The notes: a model not told the origin generated them from the letters alone. Shown: positions 1 to 8,527, counted from the first letter of the stretch. The stretch is 34,705 bases of DNA from Shinella zoogloeoides (GCF_020883495.1 NZ_CP086614.1:1-34705); one strand, 5' to 3'. Translations and numbers: made by a program.

Positions 1-825
1 CAGCATCATCTGGGTGATGTATGCGGCAACAAACTCCTGCACGGCATCGCCATAGAGGTCTGCCGCCGCCTCCGCTCCTGCGCTGTTGGCAACACAAAGA
101 TGACAGATGCCTTTTCGGTATTCGACATCCGCCAGCAGGCGATTCATGAGGTCCGATAGCGTACCTCCATTTGTGCCTTTGCTTTTCATCTTTTCGTGAG
201 CGAGCCGCGCACATGAGCAAAAGTGCCGTTTACCGCTCAGAACGTGGTCAAATGACACAAGCTCGAAGCCATCGACATCCATTTCAAATCCGGGAGGACG
301 CGGCCCAGGGCGCGGATTGGCGATAAACGGCTGCTCAAGCGGGGGCATCTTACCCAAGGCCTCGATGGCCATGGAAAATATGCTTGAAGGAACCTGCAGG
401 TGGTTGAGCCGTAGGATATGATTGGTCTGGGTTTTCAGTTTTTTAGACCAGAGCCGATGGGTCATAAAACCGGCGGGGCCGTAGTCAACGGGCTTTAATT
501 CTAGACCATATCCTTCGACTACGATGTGTGCCACTGCGGCGTCTGCAGGCGTCGAAAACTTCAGCTCGACGTACGACGTTTCGTATCCGGACTGGGCGAG
601 GTGGGCCAACGACGCCCAACGGTCTTTCCGATACATCGCATGGATGTGCGCCGATGGTGGCTTGCAGAGTTTCAACGACTCTGCATCATGCATATTCCGG
701 ACCAGCGCCTGTGTCAGCAATTGCTCGACAGCATCGACCGGCCGGGCCCCTGCGGTCGAGGTCTTCAGGGCGAGCGCTTCCGCGAACACACGCTCCGTGA
801 AACCGAGGGCAAGTTTGCTGTCCAT
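1..825 (-). CDS. Partial gene, unknown protein with a CxC/CxxC cysteine set
   Basis: An uninterrupted minus-strand frame of 275 codons runs from an ATG at 825 off the left edge of the window, so the C-terminus is missing. I do not recognise the family. Seen: four cysteines arranged as CSC, 35 residues, then CHLC, which could bind one zinc ion; the rest looks soluble, with no signal peptide or membrane segment. The start lies 12 bases after the stop of the nuclease gene upstream and an in-frame TAG sits just before it, so the two are probably co-transcribed. A TTG three codons upstream is an alternative start. No clear ribosome site is visible. Function unknown. Confidence 0.6.
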   Translation of the reverse strand, partial: MDSKLALGFTERVFAEALALKTSTAGARPVDAVEQLLTQALVRNMHDAESLKLCKPPSAHIHAMYRKDRWASLAHLAQSGYETSYVELKFSTPADAAVAHIVVEGYGLELKPVDYGPAGFMTHRLWSKKLKTQTNHILRLNHLQVPSSIFSMAIEALGKMPPLEQPFIANPRPGPRPPGFEMDVDGFELVSFDHVLSGKRHFCSCARLAHEKMKSKGTNGGTLSDLMNRLLADVEYRKGICHLCVANSAGAEAAADLYGDAVQEFVAAYITQMML

Positions 826-837
826 CTGCGTCAAGAA

Positions 838-1347
838 CTAGCAGTCATTTTGCATCTTGAGTTTGCCACGCTGGCGGGCATCCGCGCGCCAGAGTTTGCG
901 GCGCGCATCGGGCGCCTCAAGATGCCGGTATTTGCCACCGGAGAACTTAGGCCAGTCGAGAGCCATGCCCGCACGCACCATCTCGGCCGCCAAATCGCGC
1001 CCATCGGGTAGAGAGCATTCCGCCACGACGCGGTCATAGGAGAGTTCCGGCCTGATACGGGCCGTCACCGTCTGTCCCTTGCAGAGCTGCACCATCGCCC
1101 ACTTCGCTTGCTTACCATACGGGTGGTCGAGCTCCGGTGCGTCGATTCCGGCCAGCCGTATATGGGTCTTATCAATCACGATGGTATCGCCATCGACGAC
1201 CCAGCACTGGCCCCGTAGGACGGTTGGTGTCGGCAGAGGCGACGGCGGAATGGGACTGGTAAGGACGACAAGCCGCTCGCGGTGCCTCGGCCGGTATGTC
1301 CTGCGCTTTCCGACAAACAACCGGATCAGAATCCGCAATAACCCCAT
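838..1347 (-). CDS. Staphylococcal-nuclease-like (thermonuclease) protein
   Basis: A 169-aa protein of the SNase family, which cleaves DNA or RNA with calcium. After a basic, hydrophobic N-terminus that may act as membrane anchor or signal (residues 1-35), the core begins with VVDGDT and continues with RLAGIDAPEL, a GKQAK segment, and YDRVVAECSL, followed by GRDLAAEMVRAGMALDW; these match the family's catalytic barrel, including the Asp of DGDT and the Arg of IRLAGIDAPE. The second catalytic region has YDRVVA where many members have YGR. Length is usual for small plasmid and phage members. It is followed closely by the partial gene on the left. Upstream, 1348-1568, I see no gene. Confidence 0.85.
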   Translation of the reverse strand: MGLLRILIRLFVGKRRTYRPRHRERLVVLTSPIPPSPLPTPTVLRGQCWVVDGDTIVIDKTHIRLAGIDAPELDHPYGKQAKWAMVQLCKGQTVTARIRPELSYDRVVAECSLPDGRDLAAEMVRAGMALDWPKFSGGKYRHLEAPDARRKLWRADARQRGKLKMQNDC

Positions 1348-1573
1348 GTCATGCCCCGCGCGTCATCATCGTGCATCACATTGGCATACTTATACGGGTG
1401 CGCGCAATTTCCCGTTGAAGCGAAGGTTGCTAATCAGGAAACGGCGCTTGCGTTGTTTTCCGAAGGATAGACCACCTTGCCGTCGTCCGTCCGCCGTGCA
1501 CCCGGTGTTGCGCGTGCCTCGTCGGCATGGCCGAGGTTGAGCAGGTGGGTTACGGGAGGCTTTTTATCCCGCC

Positions 1574-3169
1574 TTAGTGGCTTCCGAGAATACTGCCGGT
1601 ATTGGTGAGCGTATAAGCCGTACCTGTAATAGCCGCACCTGCGGTACCGCCCGCGTTCCCGGCCAGCCCCGCACCGTTGTTACCGGCCGCACCCGTGGCA
1701 CCCGCCGTGCCTGCCGTACCCCAGCCGCCACCTGCACCGCCCGTACCGCCTGCGCCTGCGTTCGTGCCTCCTGCCGCCCCAGTCAAGCCTGCCGTAGCTG
1801 CGCCATCAGAACCTTGGCCACGACCACCGTTGCCGCCGGTACCGCCAGAGGTATAGGCTGTTGCGGATCGGGATACGTAGTACAAGGCGCCACTATAGTG
1901 CCCTCCCTTATAATAAGTTGCCCCATCATTACCAACCACCGAAGTTGGCCCGTTCCAAGTAGCACCTCCCGCTTTATGAACCCCCGCCCACACCACACGC
2001 CAACTTGCCCCCTCTCCAAGCCACTGTTCATAGAAATAACTACCGTTAGCAACCGGGCCTTCGGAAGCGCCATAATATCCGCCGCCGCCAGTGCCACCTT
2101 TGCCGCCGCCACCGCCGCCGCCGTAGAGGTTGCCGCTATTGACCACCGTCACCCCAGTCTGCTGCACCAGCAGGGCGTTACCGCCCGCACCGCCGTTGCC
2201 GGTGCCACCTGCACCGGCAATAGTACCGTTGTTTTCGATAATCAGGTCTTTACCGCGCCCTGTGCCGGTGAGCATGGCCGCTGTACCAGCAGATGTTGAA
2301 CCGACCGTCACCCCAGTATTAACGATAACGCGCTTCGTCTTGACGGTATCCGCCCAATCCGCCCCGCTGAACAGACTTTGCAGATTGACGTTCGTGGTGT
2401 TGGCCGCGATGTGTACCACCACCTCCGCCGGAACGACGTCCACCGTAAAGGTTCGCTCCACAATGTTGGCAGAGGCATCGGTCGCACGGATAGTGAAGGT
2501 GTATGTTCCGAGTGCCGAAGGTATGCCCGACACCCCTCCGGTTGCAGCATTGAATGTGGCACCCGTGGGTAACGTACCTTGCAGGCTGAAAGTGATGGTA
2601 GGACCATCATCGGAGACATTCGGCACAAACCCGAAGGGCTGCCCCATCATGGCCGTATAGCTATAGGTCGTCGGGCTGTTCCAGACAGGGTCGGAAAGGT
2701 CGGTGGGACACGCCCAGCCCATGGCGACCCAGTCGGTGCTATCGCAGAACTGAAGTTCGTTATGGGTGCTGTTATAGCGCAGGGTGCCCGCTACGTCTCC
2801 GCCACACCCCGGTCCATTCGGTTTACGCTTGGCGGCACAGGCGGTATTCACCCAACTGCTCCCATTGCAGAACTGAATGACACCTGTGGGGCTCGCATAG
2901 ATAACCTCTCCCGGCACGCCTTCGGGCATCGTGCACCCTGTTTGCGGAGCGTTGGGAATGACCGCACCGGCGTTAATCCAGTTGCTACCATTGCAATACT
3001 GCATGGTTTTAACCGTGGTATTGAAAATCACATGCCCCGCGTCTCCGGCGGGATTCGTACAGGCGGCGAAAGCCGAACCGGCCATCACTGTCATCGACGT
3101 GACCGCAAAGGCCACCATGCGCCCGTGTCGATGCAATACTCTGACGAGCGAGTGACAAGCGGTTTTCAT
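1574..3169 (-). CDS. Exported glycine-rich, tail-fibre/adhesin-like protein
   Basis: A 531-aa exported protein. Seen in order: a signal peptide ending in AGSAFA before ACTN; three cysteine-bearing modules (about residues 37-65, 80-107, 123-150) of the form x-V-I/L-x-F/Y-C-N/D-x-S-x-W, the third containing GTLRYNST; an Ig-like putative-ligand-binding repeat (about 170-247: LPTGATFNAATGGVSGIPSALGTYTF); a short beta-rich linker; and from about residue 325 a long glycine-rich tail with runs such as GGGGGGGKGGTGGGG. Glycine-rich tips and such modules are known from phage receptor-binding fibres; here the signal peptide argues for surface display by the host instead. It shares the RYNST module with the protein at 4320-6617. 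The start is the ATG at 3169; a TTG lies one codon earlier. No close ribosome site. Confidence 0.7.
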   Translation of the reverse strand: MKTACHSLVRVLHRHGRMVAFAVTSMTVMAGSAFAACTNPAGDAGHVIFNTTVKTMQYCNGSNWINAGAVIPNAPQTGCTMPEGVPGEVIYASPTGVIQFCNGSSWVNTACAAKRKPNGPGCGGDVAGTLRYNSTHNELQFCDSTDWVAMGWACPTDLSDPVWNSPTTYSYTAMMGQPFGFVPNVSDDGPTITFSLQGTLPTGATFNAATGGVSGIPSALGTYTFTIRATDASANIVERTFTVDVVPAEVVVHIAANTTNVNLQSLFSGADWADTVKTKRVIVNTGVTVGSTSAGTAAMLTGTGRGKDLIIENNGTIAGAGGTGNGGAGGNALLVQQTGVTVVNSGNLYGGGGGGGKGGTGGGGYYGASEGPVANGSYFYEQWLGEGASWRVVWAGVHKAGGATWNGPTSVVGNDGATYYKGGHYSGALYYVSRSATAYTSGGTGGNGGRGQGSDGAATAGLTGAAGGTNAGAGGTGGAGGGWGTAGTAGATGAAGNNGAGLAGNAGGTAGAAITGTAYTLTNTGSILGSH

Positions 3170-3273
3170 CAACCGTTAGTATCGCATCCCTATCGTGGAA
3201 CGACCACACGTGTGCAAACAGGATGGGCAGAGTTTAATATCAATGGCACCATATTGAGGTTGAGGGCCGGAAC

Positions 3274-3636
3274 ATGAACAGTGAATTTCCGACGGACCCA
3301 ATCGTTATAGCGGCGACGCGCGCCTTAAATCTTGGGCACCCTCCCACGGACATCAAGGATAATCTCATGGCACGAATGGGCTGTGACGAATTGCAGGCCA
3401 CCGCAGCAATTGAACAGGCGGCGATCGCGATTGCCACTCGGCGCGCAGCGGAAAAGAAAGCAACCCGGACAGCGGGTCTGTGGATCCTCGGTTTTGGCGC
3501 GATCATGCTCGCCTTGGCTATGTACATGGGCTCAGGCGACGTTCCCAACGGGCGCGTTGGTCGGTTGGTCATGGGCTATGTCGTCGGTGGCGGCGCAAGC
3601 GTCGTGGGGATTTGGCTTCTGTTAAGGGGAAGCTAG
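3274..3636 (+). CDS. Small two-helix membrane protein, unknown
   Basis: A 120-aa protein. The first 65 residues are soluble and helical (IKDNLMARMGCDELQATAAI resembles a short helical recognition domain), followed by a membrane helix (about 69-86, WILGFGAIMLALAMYMG) and a second (about 100-117, MGYVVGGGASVVGIWLLL). The C-terminus ends LLRGS. Its last bases carry the AAGGGGA ribosome site for the next gene, whose start lies three bases past this stop, so the two are translationally linked. I do not recognise the family. It faces away from the exported protein gene at 1574-3169, so the short gap 3170-3273 should hold divergent promoters, which I cannot place exactly. Confidence 0.6.
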   Translation: MNSEFPTDPIVIAATRALNLGHPPTDIKDNLMARMGCDELQATAAIEQAAIAIATRRAAEKKATRTAGLWILGFGAIMLALAMYMGSGDVPNGRVGRLVMGYVVGGGASVVGIWLLLRGS

Positions 3637-3638
3637 GT

Positions 3639-4166
3639 TTGACAACAAATGGTTTGACGGCGGGCACCGCCGATACTGGAACCAAGGCCACCCTCCCCTA
3701 TCCAGGCAGTGAAGCCACGGTGGGACAACTCCTCAGTCTTGCAGATGAGTATTTCAAAGCGGCCTACGGGCTGCTGCCGCAGGTCAGCAGGATAGATCCC
3801 CGCACGTCTTCCGCTCCGGCACGCCTGTGCGCCATTCACGCCGTCGAGTGCTATCTGAACGCCTTCCTCCTGTTCCAGGACGTCAGCCGTGAAGAGGTGC
3901 GCGGGCTTCAGCACAATCTGGCGAAGCGCGCAGAACTGGCGGTGGCGAAGGGGTTGAAGCTCAAGGTGAAAACCCACGTCCACCTTCTGCGATTAAACGA
4001 CCAACGCGAATACCTGGTTGTCCGCTACGGCCCCGAGCGCGTGAGCGGCCTCACGGAACTCAACCGCGTGTTCGCAACCCTGAAGGAGATTGGCGTCAAG
4101 GTTGCAGCCTCCATCCGGTCCCAACCCTACGAGCCGTCCGATCCGAGGTTTAAACCCTATTGGTAG
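3639..4166 (+). CDS. HEPN-like protein, unknown target
   Basis: A 175-aa protein if translation starts at the TTG at 3639; the frame is open upstream to 3480 but that part lies inside the membrane-protein gene. The TTG has AAGGGGA nine to fifteen bases upstream. Residues around LCAIHAVECYLNAFLLFQ followed by LQHNLAKRAELAVAKGL resemble a HEPN four-helix domain (helix with ECYLNAFL, then a His-x-Leu helix). The canonical RNase motif R-x4-6-H is not clearly present: the nearest is RGLQH with three residues between, so it may be non-catalytic. HEPN proteins act as toxins, RNases or sensors in conflict systems. The coupling with a membrane protein upstream could indicate a two-component effector, which is inference. 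Confidence 0.5.
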   Translation: MTTNGLTAGTADTGTKATLPYPGSEATVGQLLSLADEYFKAAYGLLPQVSRIDPRTSSAPARLCAIHAVECYLNAFLLFQDVSREEVRGLQHNLAKRAELAVAKGLKLKVKTHVHLLRLNDQREYLVVRYGPERVSGLTELNRVFATLKEIGVKVAASIRSQPYEPSDPRFKPYW

Positions 4167-4183
4167 GCTTGGCAGTCGCGCAC

Positions 4184-4212
4184 AAAAAAGCCCCTGGGGA
4201 AGGAGGGGCTGA
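4184..4212 (-). terminator. Rho-independent terminator after the tail-fibre-like gene
   Basis: On the minus strand AGCCCCT, an eight-base loop and AGGGGCT form a perfect seven-pair stem followed by six T. It lies about 110 bases beyond the stop of the 4320-6617 gene, and between that gene and the convergent HEPN-like gene, so it ends minus-strand transcription. The plus side lacks a T tract. Confidence 0.8.
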
Positions 4213-4319
4213 AAAGAGGCGGCGGAGAGTCTTCTAAGGTGAAGGCGAGTGTGGCCGATTCGGGAAGGGTTTTCAAGGCGGTTCCGCCATTGCGGGGAAC
4301 TGTGGACGGTTCCCGCACT

Positions 4320-6617
4320 CTACATCCGGCAGAAATAGAGCTTGCTGTTGATTTGCGTCACCGCGCCCAGCGTGCCGGACACGCAGGTGGCGGACGGGTT
4401 GTTCCGCATCTTCACGGTAGTGCTGACCGTGAAGGACTCGCCCACGACCGCGCCGCTGACGTTCAGCGAGCCGCTGACCGCGATGGTACCGGAAGGGGTG
4501 GCGATGGCGGAACTGGTGCCGGACGTGATGCGGTCGCCGGAGGCGGAGCCGGTGATGGGCACACCGTTGACGGTGAGGGCGGTGGCGCTGATGTTGACCG
4601 TGGTTAAGCGGCTGTTGGCGTTGTCGTAGGTCAGGCCTGCACTGCCATCGAAGCTGCCGCTGGTGTTGTACTGGATCTGGCCCGTTGAGCCGCCGGGTAC
4701 GGTGCTGCCGCCGGAGAGCGGGTTGTTCCAGCCGTTGCTGGTGCCGTTGAACTGGCAGTAGGTGACCGCGACGTTTTTGGGGCGGGTTTCGGCGCCGCCG
4801 CTAGCAGTTCCTGTCATATTGAAACCAGCACCTGTAGCATCGCCGCCACGAATAAATCCGGTACCAGAACCTGTACTTGCCGTGGCAGCTGGCGAAATCG
4901 TTACAGAGTGGGTTTTGAAAACATCTTCCTGCACATTCCCCGGCACCCGCGTCCCGCTCGGGTCATTCCCTGCCCCATTATCAATCCCCCGCAAAAAGCG
5001 GCCACGGGCGGGCGTGTATTCGCTCCAGCCGGTGGGACAGGTGGTGCTGGCGAAGGCGGAGATTGTACCTGCGGGGATACCGACGCCCATCATCTGCCAG
5101 CCCGTGCCGGTGCATAGCTCCAGCGCCGTATTGGTGCTGTTGTAGCGCAGGGTACCGGCCTTGTCGCTGTCGCAGGTGAGCGGCGCGGTGGCGCTCACCA
5201 CCTGCACCGCCGTGGTGGAAATGGTGGTGGCGGAGACCTTGCTGCTCGTCAGGCTCGGCAGATAGCTGCCCGCACTGCCCAGATACCCCCACGTGGTGCC
5301 GCCGGTGCTGAGGCTGACAATCGCCGTACCGCTGTTGGCGGTCACCGCCAGCGTGCCGGAGGTCAAGCGGTCGCCCAGCGCACCACCCCCTACCCCACTG
5401 TTGCCAATGAAGTTGAAGGCTTTGCCTTCGGCGTAGAGTTGGGCGATGGGTTTGTTCAGGCACGAATCAATATAACCGCTTCCATTAATCGTAGAATTGT
5501 AAGTACCGTTATTATTAAATCTTACGGAATACTCTGCGCCTGCTGATGCGTCTTGTATGAAGCGATACCCTATAATGCCAGATGTGTAGCCATAAGCATT
5601 ATAGAAAACTAAATAGTGTGAGCTATCATTTGTTCGACAAGCAATCGCATCCGGCCAGCCGCTTACCATGCTGGTTGTCCCGGAAATCACCGTCGTCGCG
5701 CTCGGCGTGGCATTGACCCAGCGGGTGCCGTTGTAGGTCAGCACCTGCCCCGTGGCGGGAGAGGACAGCGCGACATCCGTCAGCCCCGCAAGCGCCGTCA
5801 CCCCCGTGCCACTAATCAGGCCGTTGCCGGAGGCGAGGAGCGAGCCTGTCATGCGTGAAGAATTGGGGGCTGTTCCGGCAACTGTTTCTGCAGGAGAGCC
5901 GCCATAAGCGATACCTTGCACATAATCGGTGCTTCCATTCATGGAGACGATGACAGAAACAGTGGAATAGGCCGATTTGACTCCATAATTACGGATCACA
6001 CCATTTTTGGTAATCCCGGCATAACAGCCTCCATTTCCTGCTGTACAGTGAGTATTAAGCGTAATGAGATAATTACCGGCAATGGTTGGGGTAAATCGAT
6101 AGTTGCTTGTATTAAAATTATTAAAATTATCAAATTCTTTAACGTCAAATTGAATGACGTTATCGGTGGCCGTGATGTTCGTCTGGTTAGAGCTACGATA
6201 CACACTGAACGCCGGAACATTGGTCGGTGAAGCCCCACCACCGAGTGCCGAAACGGAAACCCCGTTGATGGTGCTCACCGAAATAGTATTGGTGTTGAGG
6301 TTGGGGATGTAGCTGGCGGTGCTGCCGAGGTAGCCCCAGGTGGTGCCGCCGGTCGTCAGGCTGACCGCATCCACCGTCAGGCCCGCGCTGGCATTGATGC
6401 GGCCCGTGGGGCTGATGGTGGGCGCAAAGCTGGGGCAGCCGATGTCGCCGCGCGAGGCCTCGCCGATGCAAATACGGCTGTCCGATACTCCGAGCGTGCT
6501 GGAGATAAAGGCGTATTCCGACCAAATGCCTTCGGCCTGCACCGGCAAGGCCATACAGAATGCCGCCGCCGCACCCATCAGGATGCGCCTAAGCATGGGC
6601 TTGTGGAGCCAGGTCAT
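4320..6617 (-). CDS. Exported tail-fibre-like protein with C1q-like and tail-collar-like domains
   Basis: A 765-aa protein. Seen: signal peptide (residues 1-28, ending PVQA before EG); a repeat GGTTWGYLGS at about 90-99 and again at 439-448; a C1q-like segment at about 134-245 (AFSVYRSSNQTNIT, YRFTPTIAGNYLITLN); a GQVLTYNGTRWVN unit near 290; GTLRYNST with ELCTGTGW near 488-507, shared with the 1574-3169 protein; a phage tail-collar-like unit from GTISAFASTTCPTGW (517-531) to RPKNVAVTYCQF (612-623); and GDRITSGT repeats near 415 and 694. These modules are typical of phage tail fibres, yet the protein is exported and no other phage structural gene is present. It could decorate the cell surface or a conjugative pilus. 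Terminated by the hairpin at 4184-4212. Confidence 0.75.
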   Translation of the reverse strand: MTWLHKPMLRRILMGAAAAFCMALPVQAEGIWSEYAFISSTLGVSDSRICIGEASRGDIGCPSFAPTISPTGRINASAGLTVDAVSLTTGGTTWGYLGSTASYIPNLNTNTISVSTINGVSVSALGGGASPTNVPAFSVYRSSNQTNITATDNVIQFDVKEFDNFNNFNTSNYRFTPTIAGNYLITLNTHCTAGNGGCYAGITKNGVIRNYGVKSAYSTVSVIVSMNGSTDYVQGIAYGGSPAETVAGTAPNSSRMTGSLLASGNGLISGTGVTALAGLTDVALSSPATGQVLTYNGTRWVNATPSATTVISGTTSMVSGWPDAIACRTNDSSHYLVFYNAYGYTSGIIGYRFIQDASAGAEYSVRFNNNGTYNSTINGSGYIDSCLNKPIAQLYAEGKAFNFIGNSGVGGGALGDRLTSGTLAVTANSGTAIVSLSTGGTTWGYLGSAGSYLPSLTSSKVSATTISTTAVQVVSATAPLTCDSDKAGTLRYNSTNTALELCTGTGWQMMGVGIPAGTISAFASTTCPTGWSEYTPARGRFLRGIDNGAGNDPSGTRVPGNVQEDVFKTHSVTISPAATASTGSGTGFIRGGDATGAGFNMTGTASGGAETRPKNVAVTYCQFNGTSNGWNNPLSGGSTVPGGSTGQIQYNTSGSFDGSAGLTYDNANSRLTTVNISATALTVNGVPITGSASGDRITSGTSSAIATPSGTIAVSGSLNVSGAVVGESFTVSTTVKMRNNPSATCVSGTLGAVTQINSKLYFCRM

Positions 6618-6861
6618 TAGACAAGCCTAACCTAAGGCGCGAATCCGCGCACGCGGAATGCCCACTCGTTCAGCAGGCTGGTGGGTTTTGGAGACGGTGG
6701 TGTGTCTTTCGGGTGAAGCGTCGGAGAAGGCTGCACATCTAAACCGGCGGGTGAGTGGTATCCATGCCCTGCCCGCACACCCGAGTTGAGCAGGACACCC
6801 TCCCCTCCCCGGCTTCGGACGGAGGTGCGCTCCGGCGCATCAACCAACGAAAGCCCGAACC
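6618..6861. other. Divergent intergenic region, no gene seen
   Basis: 244 bases between the divergent tail-fibre-like gene and the DUF3768 gene. Minus-strand open frames here are not protein-like. It must hold the promoters of both flanking genes, but I cannot place convincing -35/-10 pairs. Confidence 0.4.
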
Positions 6862-7194
6862 ATGACTTCCGAGACCACCACCCTCATTGCCGAACTGAAC
6901 GATCTTTTCCGCACGACCTTCCTCACCGGTAGAGTGCTCATGACCGAGGGCGTTCTTGTCCTGCCCGACCACGTGCAAACCCTCATCGTTGAGGGGGTAC
7001 AGACCTTTGATGCATTCGGCGCCGACAACGACCCCTTTGGCGAGCACGACTTCGGCGCCGTAACCGTCGAAGGTCACACCGTGTTCTGGAAGATCGACTA
7101 CTATGCCCCGGATATGATCCACGGGTCGGAAGACCCTTCCAACCCTGCGGTAACCCGCAGGGTTCTGACCATCATGTTGGCAAGGGAGCACTAG
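6862..7194 (+). CDS. DUF3768 family protein
   Basis: A 110-aa protein matching DUF3768, a family common on alphaproteobacterial plasmids and integrative elements, function unknown. The diagnostic stretch is present: a TGRVLMTEGV segment, TFDAFGADNDPFGEHDFGAV, then HTVFWKIDYY, and a C-terminal VTRRVLTIMLAREH. Full length for the family; soluble. Its TAG stop overlaps the stop of the convergent partition-protein gene (CTAG at 7191-7194), so transcripts meet here with no spacer. Start chosen as the ATG at 6862 because the MTSETTTLIAELND N-terminus looks natural; ribosome site weak. Confidence 0.85.
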   Translation: MTSETTTLIAELNDLFRTTFLTGRVLMTEGVLVLPDHVQTLIVEGVQTFDAFGADNDPFGEHDFGAVTVEGHTVFWKIDYYAPDMIHGSEDPSNPAVTRRVLTIMLAREH

Positions 7195-7586
7195 CTCCCT
7201 TTGCGTTTTGCTTTAACGTCCTGTTCGAGCAGATCTACCGCCCGCTCGAACGCTTCTCCCAGCACCCAGCCGTTGGCATCAGCGATCGCATAGAATTGTT
7301 CAATGGTATCAGGGCGGCACTTAAGGTTCAGCTGCGCCGACCGGCCCGTGCGGCGACGTCGTGTGACCTTGACCTGTGCGGGCGTGGTGACCGGCGCCAT
7401 GGCGACGGGCGCCTTGGCCTCGCGACTTCTGAACTGCGCCTTGGCGGCAGCCTCAGCAACCTTCTGCCTGTCAGGGCGTACCACCGGCTTGGGCTGGAAA
7501 CCGCTGAGATCGAGCACGTCGGCTTTGGCGGGCGGCGTCACACTCTCGTCGTCGTCATCAAATCCGAGACTGGGGCGATTGCTCAT
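7191..7586 (-). CDS. Small partition/stability protein (ribbon-helix-helix-like), parA partner
   Basis: A 131-aa basic protein with an acidic N-terminus (GFDDDDES), a proline/alanine-rich linker, and a C-terminal region RTGRSAQLNLKCRPDTIEQFYAIADANGWVLGEAFERAVDLLE that reads as a short beta strand followed by two helices, the ribbon-helix-helix pattern of small centromere-binding proteins. Its ATG directly follows the stop of parA (TAAATG), so the two form an operon. By position it is the DNA-binding half of a type Ib-like partition system; this is inferred from order and fold, not from a recognised name. The coding sequence ends in a CTAG stop overlap with the convergent DUF3768 gene. Confidence 0.7.
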   Translation of the reverse strand: MSNRPSLGFDDDDESVTPPAKADVLDLSGFQPKPVVRPDRQKVAEAAAKAQFRSREAKAPVAMAPVTTPAQVKVTRRRRTGRSAQLNLKCRPDTIEQFYAIADANGWVLGEAFERAVDLLEQDVKAKRKGS

Positions 7587-8279
7587 TTACGCTGCCCTCC
7601 CCTGCTCCGCCTGCGCGTCCTTCAGCCTGGTGATCACCTCGGCGGTGAAATCCATGGCGTTCTGGACCGCCTTGTCGAGATTGCTGACATGTTTCGGGTC
7701 AAGCTTCGAGAGCAAACCGCCGAAATCCAGCATGTCCCGATAAGCTGCACGCTCGACGATCGAGCTGGCGAACACCTCGATACCGGCGGCGTCAAGCTGG
7801 TCTCGGACGTTCTTAAGGGAACGCGAAGCCACCGCCGCGCTGACACGCGTCAGCAGCACCGCATGCGGGATCTCGCGCTTGGCAAGCCGCGCCTGGTTGC
7901 GGATAAGCTTGATGGTCTTGGACGCGCCTTTCGCATCCATCGACGCACCCTGTGTGGGTATAATAACGAAGTCCGACATGCCGATCGCATTGGCGACCAT
8001 CAGACTGGCGGTGCCTTCCAGGTCAATGATCACGAACTGGTGCTCGGTCGACGCATCTTCGACGACATCGACAACCGAGTCCTCGGTGACATCGCCTATG
8101 ATCGTGATGTTGGCGGGCTTACCGGGCATCGCCCCCCACTGCGAAATCCAGCGTTCGGGATCGGCATCGACGATGGCGACGCTTGCGCCACGTGCGGCAA
8201 GCTCACCCGCGAGCAGCAGGGCGGATGTGGTTTTACCAGCGCCGCCCTTCGGGTTGGCAAATGAAATCACCGGCATCAT
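7587..8279 (-). CDS. parA: ParA-family partition ATPase
   Basis: A 230-aa Walker-type ATPase that segregates plasmid copies by patterning on the nucleoid. Seen: deviant Walker A KGGAGKTT near the N-terminus (ISFANPKGGAGKTTSALLLA), Walker A-prime IVDADPE, and Walker B FVIIDLEGTAS. No extended N-terminal helix-turn-helix, so it is the short type that relies on a separate small DNA-binding partner, here the gene immediately downstream. The start is the first of two tandem ATG codons (8279, 8276), preceded by AAGGAG four bases upstream; the open frame continues upstream to 8315 but lacks support. It is divergent from the initiator gene across a repeat-rich control region. Confidence 0.93.
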   Translation of the reverse strand: MMPVISFANPKGGAGKTTSALLLAGELAARGASVAIVDADPERWISQWGAMPGKPANITIIGDVTEDSVVDVVEDASTEHQFVIIDLEGTASLMVANAIGMSDFVIIPTQGASMDAKGASKTIKLIRNQARLAKREIPHAVLLTRVSAAVASRSLKNVRDQLDAAGIEVFASSIVERAAYRDMLDFGGLLSKLDPKHVSNLDKAVQNAMDFTAEVITRLKDAQAEQGRAA

Positions 8280-8304
8280 GAATCTCCTTTTTAGTGTTCC
8301 CCAT

Positions 8305-8450
8305 CCTAGTAGCAAAAAGCTAACAGATAGCTACCATCTATCCAAGGTTAGCGGTTAGCTATCCGATACCATATGGTACCAAATAAGCACACTGATACCC
8401 GATAGCTACCAGATACCATTGGCTACTATTTAGTAGCATATTAGTAGCGG
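8305..8450. promoter_or_regulatory. par/rep control region with repeated and palindromic operators
   Basis: The gap between divergent parA and rep is built from short repeats: TAGTAGC at 8307-8313, 8431-8437 and 8442-8448, with its complement GCTACTA at 8422-8428 forming an inverted pair around TT; GATAGCTACC at 8326-8335 and again at 8401-8410; and the perfect palindrome TACCATATGGTA at 8367-8378. Such arrangements usually bind ParA, its partner or the initiator for autorepression, or serve as the centromere. Which protein binds which repeat cannot be told from sequence. Confidence 0.65.
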
Positions 8451-8527
8451 CGGCCGGAAACCGGTCAAAACGTCTGAAATTGCGGCATTCCGGTTGGCAG
8501 GAATCACGGCGCGGGGTAGGGTGCCCC

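Noticed and set aside
3480..3638. Longer HEPN-like protein starting at 3480
   Set aside because: That part overlaps the membrane-protein gene in another frame; the TTG at 3639 has a ribosome site and natural spacing.
1574..6617. A prophage tail module
   Set aside because: Both fibre-like proteins have signal peptides and no capsid, portal, tape-measure or lysis genes are present.
6632..7191. Minus-strand frames opposite the DUF3768 gene
   Set aside because: They are antisense shadows of a recognised gene.
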